A DNA stretch of 64,000 bases from Syntrophaceae bacterium UBA6109 (GCA_002428445.1 DIWJ01000024.1:103223-167222), one strand, 5' to 3'; shown: positions 43,468 to 52,496, numbered from the stretch's first letter. Made by a program: numbers and translations. The notes: a model not told the origin generated them from the letters alone.

Positions 43468-45357
43468 ATGGCGAAATGGAATAAGGAAAAGAGAGTTCTG
43501 GATCACGAACACACGAATTTCTGGAAGTTCGATCTCAAGGACGTGGAAGAACCCAATCTCCAGAAGGATGTCTTCCCCTACGGGGAGGTCTGCCGCATCG
43601 ACTTCGATCACCGCTTGCTCCCGATCGATCCCGCCGCAGAGATCTTCATCACCGATACGACTTTCCGCGACGGTCAGCAGGCGCGGCCGCCGTACAGCGT
43701 CCAGCAGATCGTCGATCTGTATGCCCTGATGAGCCGCCTGGGCGGGCCCAACGGCCTGATCCGCCAGAGCGAATTTTTTCTGTACAGCGGCAAGGATCGC
43801 GAAGCGGTGAACCGGTGCCGGGAGCTCGGCCTGACCTATCCGGAAATCACGGGCTGGATCCGGGCCAACAAGGACGACGCCAGGCTCGTCAAGGAAACGG
43901 GGCTTTCGGAAACGGGCATTCTCACTTCCGTGTCCGACTACCACATCTTCCTGAAGCTCCAGAAGACGCGGCGGCAGGCGATGGAAGAGTACCTGGATGT
44001 CGTGACGTCGATCCTGGATGCCGGCATCCGCCCGCGCTGCCATTTCGAGGACCTGACGCGGGCAGACATTTACGGTTTCTGCATTCCCTTTGCCCAGGAA
44101 CTCATGAAACTGCGGATCCAGAGCGGCATCGACATCAAGATCCGCCTCTGCGACACCATGGGGTACGGCGTCACCTATCCCGGCGCCTCCCTCCCCCGCA
44201 GCGTCGACAAGCTGGTGCGCGCCTTCATCGAGGATGCCGGAGTTCCCGGCCATCTCCTGGAGTGGCACGGCCACAACGACTTCCACCGGGCCTTCAACAA
44301 CGCCTCCAGCGCCTGGATGTTCGGTTGCGCCGCCGCCAACGCGACACTCCTCGGGCTGGGCGAGAGGACGGGGAACCCCCCTCTGGAAGGTCTCATCATC
44401 GAGTATATCCAGCTCCGCGGCCGCAGCGACGGGATCGACACGACGGTGATTACGGACATCGCGAATTATTTTCAGCGCGAGATCGGCGTGCGGATCCCCG
44501 AAAACTATCCATTTGTCGGCGCCGAGTTCAACGTCACCCGGGCCGGCGTCCATGCCGACGGGCTGATCAAGTCCGAAGAGATCTACAATATCTTCGATAC
44601 CGGGAAACTCCTGAAGCGGCCCATCGTCCCGATGATCACCGACAAATCCGGGAAGGCGGGGATCTCCCATTGGATCAACCTGAAGCTGGGTCTTTCCGGC
44701 GACCATGCGATCGACAAACGGCATCCCGGCGTCGCCAGGATCTCCAAGTGGATTACGGAAGAATACGAGGCCGGACGGCAGACGAGCATCTCGAATGAAG
44801 AAATGGAAAAGCGCGTGCGCAAGTACATTCCCGAGTTGTTCCTGTCCGGCCTGGAGAAGATCAAGCACCGGGCTGCGGAAGCCGCCATCGCCGTGGTGCG
44901 GCAGGTTGTGGAGCATCCGGTCATGAAGACCATGAAACCGGACGTTCAGGAACCGATCATGCAGCAGATCATCGAGGAGAATCCCTCCATTCAGTTCGCC
45001 TACGTCGTCGACATGAACGGCCGCAAGATGACGCGCAACATCACCAACATCGCCGACCGGGCCAAGTACGAGAACTACGGCGTCGGGACGGACCAGTCCG
45101 ACCGCGAGTGGTTCATCCGCCCGCTGCAGACGGGCAAGATCCACGTCACCAATTTCTACATTTCGAAGATGACTGGCGCGCTGTGCTTCACCGTCTCCAG
45201 CCCCATCGTGGACGACAAGGATGAGATGATCGGCGTCTTCGGGGTGGACATCAAGTTCGAGGACTGGGTGCGGCGCGTCGAGGATATCGCCGAGGCGACG
45301 CAGATCGCCCTCCGCGCCGAGTATGAGGCCAGGGACAAATCCGACAAGTGGATGTGA
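43468..45357 (+). CDS. Re-citrate-synthase-like DRE-TIM enzyme with C-terminal Cache domain
   Basis: The 629-residue protein starts with an HMGL/isopropylmalate-synthase-type barrel (about 58-400). ITDTTFRDGQQARPPY (61-76) carries the DRE metal/acid motif, IRQSEFFLYS, SDYHIF, CHFEDLTRADIYGF and WHGHNDF (266-272) are the active-site strands. The wording resembles Re-citrate synthases of clostridia and Syntrophus rather than LeuA, which would make citrate from oxaloacetate and acetyl-CoA. Residues about 475-605 form a Cache/PDC-type sensor fold (FAYVVDMNGRK, DREWFIRPL, SSPIVDDKDEMIGVFGVDI) without membrane segments. The standard LeuA allosteric domain is absent. GGAG lies eight bases before the ATG. 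The enzyme type is a good inference; the role of the sensor part is unknown. Confidence 0.78.
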   Translation: MAKWNKEKRVLDHEHTNFWKFDLKDVEEPNLQKDVFPYGEVCRIDFDHRLLPIDPAAEIFITDTTFRDGQQARPPYSVQQIVDLYALMSRLGGPNGLIRQSEFFLYSGKDREAVNRCRELGLTYPEITGWIRANKDDARLVKETGLSETGILTSVSDYHIFLKLQKTRRQAMEEYLDVVTSILDAGIRPRCHFEDLTRADIYGFCIPFAQELMKLRIQSGIDIKIRLCDTMGYGVTYPGASLPRSVDKLVRAFIEDAGVPGHLLEWHGHNDFHRAFNNASSAWMFGCAAANATLLGLGERTGNPPLEGLIIEYIQLRGRSDGIDTTVITDIANYFQREIGVRIPENYPFVGAEFNVTRAGVHADGLIKSEEIYNIFDTGKLLKRPIVPMITDKSGKAGISHWINLKLGLSGDHAIDKRHPGVARISKWITEEYEAGRQTSISNEEMEKRVRKYIPELFLSGLEKIKHRAAEAAIAVVRQVVEHPVMKTMKPDVQEPIMQQIIEENPSIQFAYVVDMNGRKMTRNITNIADRAKYENYGVGTDQSDREWFIRPLQTGKIHVTNFYISKMTGALCFTVSSPIVDDKDEMIGVFGVDIKFEDWVRRVEDIAEATQIALRAEYEARDKSDKWM

Positions 45358-45367
45358 AGCGAGCGCC

Positions 45368-47332
45368 CTACTCTTCGAAGAGGACCCATTGTTCGTACGG
45401 AAGTGCGGAATGCCGCGACGGGGAAAGCGTCAGTTCGCGGATGAAGCGCGAGGGTGAAACAGGGGCATACCCGGCCTCCCGGGCATAGGTACAGGTGGGG
45501 TAGCAGAGGTAAAGCTGGTCCTTTGCGCGCGTCGCCGCGACGTAGAAGAGACGGCGTTCCTCTTCCTCGCCTTCCGGCTCCTTCAGGGCCCGCGCCAGCG
45601 GCAACATCCCTTCGGCGCACCACACAATCAAAATGGCGGCCCATTCCAGACCCTTGGCCTGATGAATCGTGCTCAAGGTGACGCGGTCCGGACCGTCCGC
45701 ACCTTCCTCTTCCGCCTCCGCCTCGTCCGTGTTCGTCAGCAGTGCCAATTCGCCCAGGAAGCCTTCCAGAGATGCGTATCGATCCGAAAATCCGGCGAGC
45801 TGGTGGATATCGTCTTCCCGCGAGAGGTAGTCCGTATAACGCTCCTGCATCAGGGTGCGGTATCCCTCGCTGAGAATGGCGTCGATGAGATCGGAGATCT
45901 TTCCCTCCGACCGTTTCCCCAGAAGATTTCCCAGGGTCTTGCCGCAGGCGGCCAGACCCGGCGCAGCCGCCTTTCCCGCGCAGGTCGCGAATTTCTCGCT
46001 GCAAAGCGCATCCGGAAGCGGCGGATGGACGCGGAGGAACTTCCAGACCTTCTCGGCCGTTGCCCTGCCGACGCGCGGGTACAGTCCCAGCACCCTCTTC
46101 CAGGCGATCTCGTCGAGGGGGTTCAGAAGAATGCGGAGATGGGCCGTCACGTCCTTGATATGGGCCTGCTCGAAAAAGCGGATCCCCGACCGGATCTCGA
46201 AGGGGATTCCCCGCCGCACGAGTTCCATCTGGATTTCCATCGAGTGATAGTGGGCCCGGTAAAGGACGGCGATCTCCCGCAGGGGCAGGCCGCTGCGGTT
46301 CAGCTCGAGGATCCGCTGTGCAACGAAATCCGCCTGCTGAAGGACATTTCGTGTCGGGACGACGACGGGACGGATGCCGCCGCCGCGGACGGCCTTGAGA
46401 ACCTTGTGAAACTGGCGGTCGTTCCGGACGATGCACAGGTTCGCCAGGTGCAGGATCTCCGGCGTGCTCCGGTAGTTGGTCTCGAGCTTGAAGATCCGGC
46501 AATCCTTATAGCGTTCCGGAAAGTGCAGGATGTTGCGGAAATCGGCCCCGCGGAAGGAGTAGATGCTCTGGGAATCGTCTCCGACGACCATCAGGTTGCG
46601 ATGGCGTGCCGCGAGCAGATCGACGATGTCGGCCTGAAGAATGTTCGTGTCCTGATACTCGTCGACGAGGATATGGAGAAAACGTTCCGCGTAACGCAGG
46701 GCAACGTCGGGAAAATCGCGCAGGAGGCGGCGCGTCAGGACGAGCAGATCGTCGAAGTCCATGACCCCGACTTCCCGCTTTCTGGCGTCATAGCGGCGGG
46801 CCACCTCGCGGATCTTCTCGAACTTTTCCTCAAGATGGAAGAACCTCGCGGAGAGAATCGTGTCGATCCGGGCATCCATATTCGCCGACAGGCTGATGAT
46901 GTCGCCCAGGACGTCCGCCTTGGGAAACCGGTCGGCCTTGACGTCGATCCCGGACGCGGCAATGCAGGAAGCGATCATCTGCCGGGCGTCTTCGGAATCG
47001 ATGATGGAAAAATTCGCCGGATATCCCAGGAGGGCGGCATTGCTGCGGAGGATCCGGTGGCTGAGATGATGAAAGGTCCCCCCCCAGAGCCGTTCCGTCG
47101 GGACCTTCGTGATTTCCCTGACCCGGGAAAGCATCGTTCGGGCGGCCTTGTTGGTAAACGTGGCCAGAACGATCCGTTCCGGGGGGACGCCCGTTTCGAT
47201 CAGCCGCGCCACACGGTGGGTGAGCGTCCGCGTTTTGCCGCTGCCGGCCCCGGCGATTACCAGCAGCGGTCCCCCGGGCTCCATGACCACGCGGAGCTGT
47301 TCACTGTTCAGCTCCCGCCCGTAGTCGATCAT
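45368..47332 (-). CDS. UvrD/PcrA/Rep-type DNA helicase
   Basis: An SF1A 3'-5' helicase of 654 residues: motif Q region LNSEQLRVV, Walker A AGAGSGKT (27-34), motif Ia LATFTNKAA, motif II DEYQDTN, motif III VGDDSQSIYSFRGA, motif IV LETNYRS, motif V STIHQAKGLEW and motif VI FYVAATRAKDQLYL. It is shorter than UvrD/PcrA (about 720) because the C-terminal tail is missing, which is closer to Rep-like or archaeal-like short forms. It overlaps adk by ATGA and is convergent with the Re-citrate-synthase-like gene (10 bases between stops). Which of UvrD, PcrA or Rep it replaces cannot be settled. Confidence 0.9.
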   Translation of the reverse strand: MIDYGRELNSEQLRVVMEPGGPLLVIAGAGSGKTRTLTHRVARLIETGVPPERIVLATFTNKAARTMLSRVREITKVPTERLWGGTFHHLSHRILRSNAALLGYPANFSIIDSEDARQMIASCIAASGIDVKADRFPKADVLGDIISLSANMDARIDTILSARFFHLEEKFEKIREVARRYDARKREVGVMDFDDLLVLTRRLLRDFPDVALRYAERFLHILVDEYQDTNILQADIVDLLAARHRNLMVVGDDSQSIYSFRGADFRNILHFPERYKDCRIFKLETNYRSTPEILHLANLCIVRNDRQFHKVLKAVRGGGIRPVVVPTRNVLQQADFVAQRILELNRSGLPLREIAVLYRAHYHSMEIQMELVRRGIPFEIRSGIRFFEQAHIKDVTAHLRILLNPLDEIAWKRVLGLYPRVGRATAEKVWKFLRVHPPLPDALCSEKFATCAGKAAAPGLAACGKTLGNLLGKRSEGKISDLIDAILSEGYRTLMQERYTDYLSREDDIHQLAGFSDRYASLEGFLGELALLTNTDEAEAEEEGADGPDRVTLSTIHQAKGLEWAAILIVWCAEGMLPLARALKEPEGEEEERRLFYVAATRAKDQLYLCYPTCTYAREAGYAPVSPSRFIRELTLSPSRHSALPYEQWVLFEE

Positions 47333-47976
47333 CGCCCCAGGGCTTTCCGGATCTGCGCCACCGTTTCCTTGCTGCTGATCGAGGCAAAATTCTTCAGCAA
47401 TCCTTCCTTCTCGTAAAAACCGATCAGCGGCGCCGTCTTCTTGTTGTATGTTTCGAGACGGAACAGGATCGCCTCTTCCGTTTCGTCATCGCGCTGGACG
47501 ACTGGGCTTCCGCATTTCCGGCACTTGCCCTCCGGCGTCGGCGGATTGCTCTTCACGTTATAGATTTCCTGGCACGCCGCATTGGAACAGGTCCTGCGCG
47601 TCGTAAGCCGGTCGAGGACAACTTCGCGCGGAACCTCGAGATTGGCCACAAAATCCAGCCGGATGCCCAGCTTGCCCATCAGCACTTTCAGCTCCTCCGC
47701 CTGGGGAATCGTGCGCGGGAATCCATCCAGGATGAAACCCTTTTCGCAATCCTTGCGCTGGAGACGCTCTTCCATCAGCTGCATGATCAGCGAATCCGGC
47801 ACAAGGTCTCCGCGATCCATGAAGTCCTTGGCCTTTTTCCCCAGCTCCGTACCCTCTTTCACGGCGGCGCGAAGGATGTCGCCCGTCGAGATCTGCACCG
47901 ATCCGTCCACATCCGTCAGCATCTTCGCTACGGTCCCCTTCCCTGCGCCCGGCGCACCCAAGAGAATCAGTTTCAT
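47329..47976 (-). CDS. adk: adenylate kinase with zinc-type lid
   Basis: Adk balances AMP, ADP and ATP. The 215 residues have the P-loop GAPGAGKGT (7-15), DGFPRT (84-89) and the long LID. The LID carries Cys 130, 135, 152 and 155 (CSNAACQ...CRKCG), a Cys4 zinc site as in Gram-positive enzymes, though the first pair is spaced by four rather than two residues. The ATG at 47976 follows GGAGG by five bases; a TTG four codons earlier is unlikely because it lies within the ribosome site. Coupled with the helicase gene. Confidence 0.95.
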   Translation of the reverse strand: MKLILLGAPGAGKGTVAKMLTDVDGSVQISTGDILRAAVKEGTELGKKAKDFMDRGDLVPDSLIMQLMEERLQRKDCEKGFILDGFPRTIPQAEELKVLMGKLGIRLDFVANLEVPREVVLDRLTTRRTCSNAACQEIYNVKSNPPTPEGKCRKCGSPVVQRDDETEEAILFRLETYNKKTAPLIGFYEKEGLLKNFASISSKETVAQIRKALGR

Positions 47977-48014
47977 AGGTACCTCCAAAATTGGTTGTCT
48001 TCAAAGAGGGAGCG

Positions 48015-48043
48015 AATATAGGGGAATTTGTGCCGGTGGTCAA
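48015..48043 (-). promoter_or_regulatory. sigma-70 promoter of adk
   Basis: On the minus strand TTGACC (48043-48038, 5/6), a 17-base spacer and TATATT (48020-48015, 5/6) lie 39 bases before the adk ATG. This is a strong match. Confidence 0.6.
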
Positions 48044-48057
48044 GGCAATCGTCGAAA

Positions 48058-48087
48058 TTGACAGGCGCCCGGCGAAACCGCTATAGT
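48058..48087 (+). promoter_or_regulatory. sigma-70 promoter of the metallo-beta-lactamase-fold gene
   Basis: TTGACA (48058-48063, perfect), an 18-base spacer and TATAGT (48082-48087, 5/6) lie 25 bases before the ATG at 48113. It is arranged back to back with the adk promoter, 14 bases apart. Confidence 0.6.
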
Positions 48088-48112
48088 CCAGCCGGTCCCA
48101 ACCGGAGGTTCC

Positions 48113-49000
48113 ATGGAAGAGCGCCGTTTCGGCCCGATCCGTTTTCTTCCCGGCGATCGCGGCGGAAAGTACCCCCATTGCCATTCCCTCTTCGTCGAAG
48201 GCGAGGGCATCCTCATCGACCCGGCTTCGAACAGAGACGGGCTCGCGCGCCTGGCAAAGTCGGGGGGTGTCCGCCAGGTCTGGCTTTCCCACTGGCACGA
48301 GGACCACTTCATGCACCTCGACCTCTTCGAAGGCCTCCCGCTGCGGATTTCCGAAGTCGACGCCCCTCCCCTTGCCGATATCGAAACTTTCCTCGATTGG
48401 TACGGTCTCGAAGACGACTCCTACCGCGCCTACTGGAGAAACGAACTGCGCGGCAGATTCCACTACCGAAGCCGGAAACCGGACGGATACCTTCGCGAGG
48501 GCGGAAAATGCGCGGGCGGCGCCGTTGCGATCGAGATCCTCGCGACTCCCGGCCACACGCCGGGCCATCTGGCGCTGCATTTTCCCGAAGAGGGCGTTCT
48601 CTTTCTGGGAGACTACGACCTGTCCCCTTTCGGCCCATGGTACGGCGACCGATATTCCAGCATCGAGGACACCCTTGCCTCCCTTTCGCGCCTGAAACGG
48701 ATTCCGGCCAGGGTGCTCGTCACCGGCCATGAGAAGGGAATCTTCGAAGAGCCCTTTCCGGAGAATCTGTGGCAGAAGTATGAAGACGTCATCCGGATCC
48801 GCGAAGAAAGACTGATCGAGATCCTCAAAGTCCCGCGCTCGCTGGAGGAGATCGCCGAATGCTGGATCGTCTATGGCAGGCCCCGTGAGCCGAAGGAATT
48901 CTTCGTCTTCGGTGAAAAGGCAATCATGGGAAAGCATGTCGAGCGTCTGGTGCGGACGGCGGCCGTTTCGAAGACCGGCAGCCGCTACGTCCTTGCCTGA
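48113..49000 (+). CDS. metallo-beta-lactamase-fold hydrolase
   Basis: The 295-residue protein contains the metal motif SHWHEDHF (HxHxDH as HWHEDH), TPGHTPGHLALHF and GDYDLS, the binding residues of glyoxalase-II-like hydrolases, then VTGHEKG and a C-terminal helical domain (about 215-295) seen in many thioester or lactone hydrolases of this superfamily. No signal peptide. GGAGG lies before the ATG. Its substrate cannot be read. The 3' end overlaps that of the convergent DUF362 gene by 16 bases. Confidence 0.85.
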   Translation: MEERRFGPIRFLPGDRGGKYPHCHSLFVEGEGILIDPASNRDGLARLAKSGGVRQVWLSHWHEDHFMHLDLFEGLPLRISEVDAPPLADIETFLDWYGLEDDSYRAYWRNELRGRFHYRSRKPDGYLREGGKCAGGAVAIEILATPGHTPGHLALHFPEEGVLFLGDYDLSPFGPWYGDRYSSIEDTLASLSRLKRIPARVLVTGHEKGIFEEPFPENLWQKYEDVIRIREERLIEILKVPRSLEEIAECWIVYGRPREPKEFFVFGEKAIMGKHVERLVRTAAVSKTGSRYVLA

Positions 49001-50037
49001 TCTTTCCCCGACGCGCCAAAGCCCACGGCGGCGGCATGCTCGAACTGCTTCTTCCAGGGAATGCCCGGATGGGCGTTTTCGAACGGCTCGGACCCGACGA
49101 TCGACAGGGATTCCCGGTCGACGGCGACGGGATCGGCGCCGCCGACGAATCCGATGTCGCCCGCAATCACGGGGTTCTCGCCGGGCATACAGTCACATTC
49201 CTTGGTGATCCTCAGAAGGGCGTTGATGGCGATGCTCCTGGCGCCGATGATTTTCCAGACGGCCGCCGCTGTTTCGACCAGCTTTTCCTGGAACACGCCC
49301 GGGTCCGAATCCCAGAAGATCTTGAGAGCCTCCTCGGCGCACAACGCGATGCACTGACTGCATCCGATGCAGTGCTTGAGGTCGTAAGCCGGAAATCCCC
49401 CCTCGCGTATGCTCGCGGCGCCGGCCGGACATACCTTCACGCACAGTCCGCAGCGGGTGCATTTCTTCTTGTTCAGGACGGGATGGGCGTCCGAATGCAT
49501 GCGCTGTTTCTGGGCCCGGGACGCGAATCCCATGGAAAGGTTCTTGATCGCGCCGCCGAAGGAAGAGAGCATGTGACCCTTGATGTGGGAAAAGATCACG
49601 AAGCCGCCGGCCTTTCCGACCACGTCGGCCACCTGGACGGTCTCAAAGTGCTTCATGCCGGCCGGGATGGCATGGACAGCCCGCCCGTCCAGGCCGTCCG
49701 CCACAATCACGGGACATCCGAGGGTTTCTTCGCTGAAGCCGTTGCGTCGCGCCGTCTCCAATGACTTTGCCCCTTCGCGCCTGCCCCCTGAATACAGCAC
49801 CGATGTGTCAAAGACAAAAGGCCGGATCTGAAGGCCCTGAAGCCAAAGGACGATTTCCCTCGTATAGGAAGGGGAAAGGAAACTGCGGTTCCCCTGCTCG
49901 CCCCAGTGGATCTTGATTCCCACTTCCATCCCCGGTGAGAACGGGTGCGAAATCTTGCCGAGAAGTCCTTTCAGGGCGTGCAGGTGCCCCGCTTCGCCTT
50001 CTCCCCGTGTCCTGCAAACGATCAACTCCTTCATCAT
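48985..50037 (-). CDS. DUF362 protein with two [4Fe-4S] ferredoxin motifs
   Basis: The 350-residue protein has a DUF362 N-terminal region (VGIKIHWGEQGN, VIFSHIKGHMLSSFGGAIKNL) followed by a 2[4Fe-4S] domain at about 190-245: CTRCGLCVKVCPAG and CIGCSQCIALCAEEAL. A second DUF362 block follows with VGGADPVAVDRESL. Such proteins are common in anaerobes as uncharacterised iron-sulfur proteins, probably in electron transfer. GAGGAG six bases before ATG fixes the start. It has its own promoter candidate 130 bases upstream. Confidence 0.87.
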   Translation of the reverse strand: MMKELIVCRTRGEGEAGHLHALKGLLGKISHPFSPGMEVGIKIHWGEQGNRSFLSPSYTREIVLWLQGLQIRPFVFDTSVLYSGGRREGAKSLETARRNGFSEETLGCPVIVADGLDGRAVHAIPAGMKHFETVQVADVVGKAGGFVIFSHIKGHMLSSFGGAIKNLSMGFASRAQKQRMHSDAHPVLNKKKCTRCGLCVKVCPAGAASIREGGFPAYDLKHCIGCSQCIALCAEEALKIFWDSDPGVFQEKLVETAAAVWKIIGARSIAINALLRITKECDCMPGENPVIAGDIGFVGGADPVAVDRESLSIVGSEPFENAHPGIPWKKQFEHAAAVGFGASGKDQART

Positions 50038-50166
50038 GAAGACTCCTCGATACTTGCTGAAATCCGGCGGCGGGCGGCTTCCGCGACCGTATGCCGCACT
50101 GAGCAGGCGAGCTCAGGACCGAAATGCTCCAGGGTGCTCCGGAGAGCCGCAATACGACTCTATGGT

Positions 50167-50195
50167 TGTATAAACGATCAAATACCAAAGATCAA
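50167..50195 (-). promoter_or_regulatory. sigma-70 promoter of the DUF362 gene
   Basis: On the minus strand TTGATC (50195-50190, 4/6), a 17-base spacer and TATACA (50172-50167, 4/6) point towards the DUF362 gene, giving a leader of about 120 bases. No structure was recognised in that leader. Confidence 0.5.
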
Positions 50196-50233
50196 GAATG
50201 ATGCAACCGTTGGAGTGTCGGGAAGAACGGAAC

Positions 50234-50262
50234 TTGACAACGGGAGGACCGCTCGATAAGTT
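50234..50262 (+). promoter_or_regulatory. weak promoter candidate for the GNAT gene
   Basis: TTGACA (50234-50239, perfect), a 17-base spacer and TAAGTT (50257-50262, 3/6) lie about 70 bases before the GNAT gene. The rest of 50038-50334 holds no gene. Confidence 0.3.
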
Positions 50263-50334
50263 AGGCCCGGTTTGCACGGCGCTGCCGCGATTCAGCCCTG
50301 AGGTCTCCGCAAAAAACAAGGTTCAAAGCCGCAT

Positions 50335-50772
50335 ATGGATAACGCACAACCGATGGAATATCGATTTCTCCAATCCCCTTCTCCCCGGGAGATCGCACAG
50401 ATCGTCAGCCTCTACAAGGAGACCGGCTGGTGGGGTGCAGGCGACGACGAAGAGCCGGAGATGGTCCGCGGCATCGTGAGCGGCAGCCATTGCTTTCTCG
50501 CCGTCTTCCTGGATGGCGACCTGATCGGAATGGGGAGGGCGATCAGCGACCGAACAAGCGACGCCTATATTCAGGACGTGGCCGTCAAGGCCTCTTTTCG
50601 AGGCAGGGGGATCGGCAACGGGATTGTCCGCAGAATCGTCGATCGCCTCCACGGAGACGGTCTTTTCTGGATCGGTCTCATCGCCGAGGGAAACTCGCAT
50701 CCCTTCTATGAACAGCTCGGTTTTTCCATGATGGAGCATGCCGTCCCGATGCTGTCGAAAGGCAAGCCATGA
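50335..50772 (+). CDS. GNAT-family N-acetyltransferase
   Basis: The 145-residue protein shows motif A of GCN5-type acetyltransferases, VKASFRGRGIGNGIVRRIVD (the RGxGIG acetyl-CoA loop), preceded by the strand IQDVA, and motif B FYEQLGF. Substrate unknown. The start ATG 50335 has only AAGG at a distance; an in-frame ATG at 50353 is an alternative. It overlaps the DUF2156 gene by ATGA, so the two are made together, which suggests a joint function. Confidence 0.82.
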   Translation: MDNAQPMEYRFLQSPSPREIAQIVSLYKETGWWGAGDDEEPEMVRGIVSGSHCFLAVFLDGDLIGMGRAISDRTSDAYIQDVAVKASFRGRGIGNGIVRRIVDRLHGDGLFWIGLIAEGNSHPFYEQLGFSMMEHAVPMLSKGKP

Positions 50773-51689
50773 CGTTCAAGGCGCTCGAAACAGCGGATTT
50801 CCCGCGGCTGAAACCCTACTTTGCCGATCAGCCGTTCTCCCTGAGCATCTATTCGCTGGCTTCGCTCATCGCCTGGAGCGACTGCGCGTCCCTGACTTCC
50901 TATGCCGTCGAAGACAGGATACTTCTGATTGCCAACGAACCGCTGGACAAGCCGGAAGACCGCCACCTGATCGTTCCCTTCGGGCCCACCGGCCCGCTGG
51001 AGCCTGCCGAATTGTTCGAGATCGCACAGAGGCGTGGATATCGAAGTTACTGGTTTGTTCCGGAAGACTACATGTCCCTGTACGGCAGGGCCGAGATCGA
51101 GGCGCGTTTCCTTGTGGCAGAGCAGAGCGAATTCGAAGATTACATCTATCTTACGAAAGACCTCGCGGAACTGCGCGGAAACCGTTACGCCAAGAAACGA
51201 AACCTGATCCATCAGTTTACCAAGGAATATCTCGATCGGGACCGCGTCCGGGTCGAAATCATGGGACCGGATTCGCAGGCGGAATGCGTCGATTTCCTTG
51301 AGCAGTGGTGCATCGAGCGCGATTGTGATCTGCCGTCCAACTGGCCGCTTGCCTGCGAGAAGAAAGCTGCCGAGGCCACCATCAAGTCTTTGCGCGAGCT
51401 CGAGGCCGAAGGGTTGTTCGTCCGCATCGACGGGCAGGTCGTGGCCTTCGGCATTCGCACGCGGCTCAATGCGAGGATCGGTATCCTCAATTTCGAGAAG
51501 GCATTCGCCCGGATCAAGGGACTCTACCAGTTCCTGGACAGAGAGTGTGCAAGGCGACTTTTTGAAGGGTATCCGTACATCAGCAAGGAAAGCGACATGA
51601 ACATCCCGGAGTTGGCGCAGTCGAAGATGTCCTACCATCCGGTTCTGCGAGTAAAATCGTATGTCCTGACCCTGCGGCCATCTCTTTGA
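50769..51689 (+). CDS. DUF2156 protein (tandem GNAT fold, LPG-synthase-like)
   Basis: The 306-residue protein matches DUF2156, the fold of the catalytic half of aminoacyl-phosphatidylglycerol synthases (MprF) and FemX-like transferases. Recognisable parts are SLYSLASLIAW-like SIYSLASLIAW near the start, KKRNLIHQFTK, AFGIRTRLNARIGILNFEKAF and the C-terminal YPYISKESDMNIPELAQSKMSYHP. No membrane domain is present, so it is a soluble member, perhaps transferring an acyl or aminoacyl group from a tRNA or CoA donor. It is translationally coupled to a GNAT gene. Confidence 0.8.
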   Translation: MTFKALETADFPRLKPYFADQPFSLSIYSLASLIAWSDCASLTSYAVEDRILLIANEPLDKPEDRHLIVPFGPTGPLEPAELFEIAQRRGYRSYWFVPEDYMSLYGRAEIEARFLVAEQSEFEDYIYLTKDLAELRGNRYAKKRNLIHQFTKEYLDRDRVRVEIMGPDSQAECVDFLEQWCIERDCDLPSNWPLACEKKAAEATIKSLRELEAEGLFVRIDGQVVAFGIRTRLNARIGILNFEKAFARIKGLYQFLDRECARRLFEGYPYISKESDMNIPELAQSKMSYHPVLRVKSYVLTLRPSL

Positions 51690-51715
51690 GCGATTCCGCC
51701 GGACCCTTGCGAACG

Positions 51716-52417
51716 CTATTCAATCGACATCAGCGATCTCCAGCGCTCTTCCTCCGTCGCAACGGGGAGGTTTCTCCGGCGCAGGAGATCGATCATCGGT
51801 TTCGCATTGAACCGGAAGTAGGGGTTGATCCGGAATTCCTCGTTTATCGTCGAAAATACGTGCCGGGGATCATACCGCGCAAGGAAGGAATCGAGATCAC
51901 GGTTCTCCGTTTCCAGCTTTCTTGCGAAGGCGATCGAATCCCTCACGTAGTCGTGACCGGCATAAACAATGGTTTCGGGCGGGAGGGCCATCAGCGCCTT
52001 TACCGTACGATAAAAGGCCTGCAGATCTCCGGAAAAGCAGTTCCCGATCGTCCCGTTGAAAAGCGTATCGCCGCTGATCAGACAGGTCCCCGCGAGGAAA
52101 CAGATCGAATCCTCCGTGTGGCCCGGCGTCCGCATGATGCCGACCGTTTCGTCACCCAAGGAGATTCTCGAGCCATCCTTCAGGAGACCGGGCGCGAGAT
52201 ACTTCGCTCCGGTCTTCTGCAGAAGAACTGCATTCCCCGGCGTGTGGTCCGCGTGGCCGTGGGTATTTCCGACAAGAGAGACCTCCAACCCCTTGCCCTC
52301 CGTGTAGCGAAGGATCTCGGCCGCGGCGCCGCCGTCGACGATCAGGGCACTCCTCTGCCCATGGATCACGTAGCCAAGATTGTCCGCTCCATAGCGAAAC
52401 TGTCGAATGGTCGGCAT
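51716..52417 (-). CDS. glyoxalase-II-like metallo-beta-lactamase-fold hydrolase
   Basis: The 233-residue protein has the metal motif NTHGHADHTPGN, TPGHTEDSICF, SGDTLFNGTIG and YAGHDYVRDSI, then a C-terminal region with NPYFRFN that resembles GloB. Small glyoxalase-II-like proteins of this kind hydrolyse hydroxyacyl thioesters; glutathione may not be the natural cofactor in an anaerobe. The start at MPTIRQFRYG is chosen over the upstream frame because the similarity begins there; the ribosome site (GGGGG) is poor. Convergent with the DUF2156 gene (26 bases between stops). Confidence 0.82.
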   Translation of the reverse strand: MPTIRQFRYGADNLGYVIHGQRSALIVDGGAAAEILRYTEGKGLEVSLVGNTHGHADHTPGNAVLLQKTGAKYLAPGLLKDGSRISLGDETVGIMRTPGHTEDSICFLAGTCLISGDTLFNGTIGNCFSGDLQAFYRTVKALMALPPETIVYAGHDYVRDSIAFARKLETENRDLDSFLARYDPRHVFSTINEEFRINPYFRFNAKPMIDLLRRRNLPVATEEERWRSLMSIE

Positions 52418-52445
52418 CGCCACTAACCCCCGCGATTTTTCCGCC

Positions 52446-52474
52446 CTTATGTCAGTCGCCGTGAAGACTGTCAA
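52446..52474 (-). promoter_or_regulatory. sigma-70 promoter of the glyoxalase-II-like gene
   Basis: On the minus strand TTGACA (52474-52469, perfect), a 17-base spacer and CATAAG (52451-52446, 4/6) lie about 30 bases before the ATG at 52417 and just behind the chemoreceptor terminator. Confidence 0.45.
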
Positions 52475-52496
52475 GGGCAAGTGCTCTCGATAAGAA

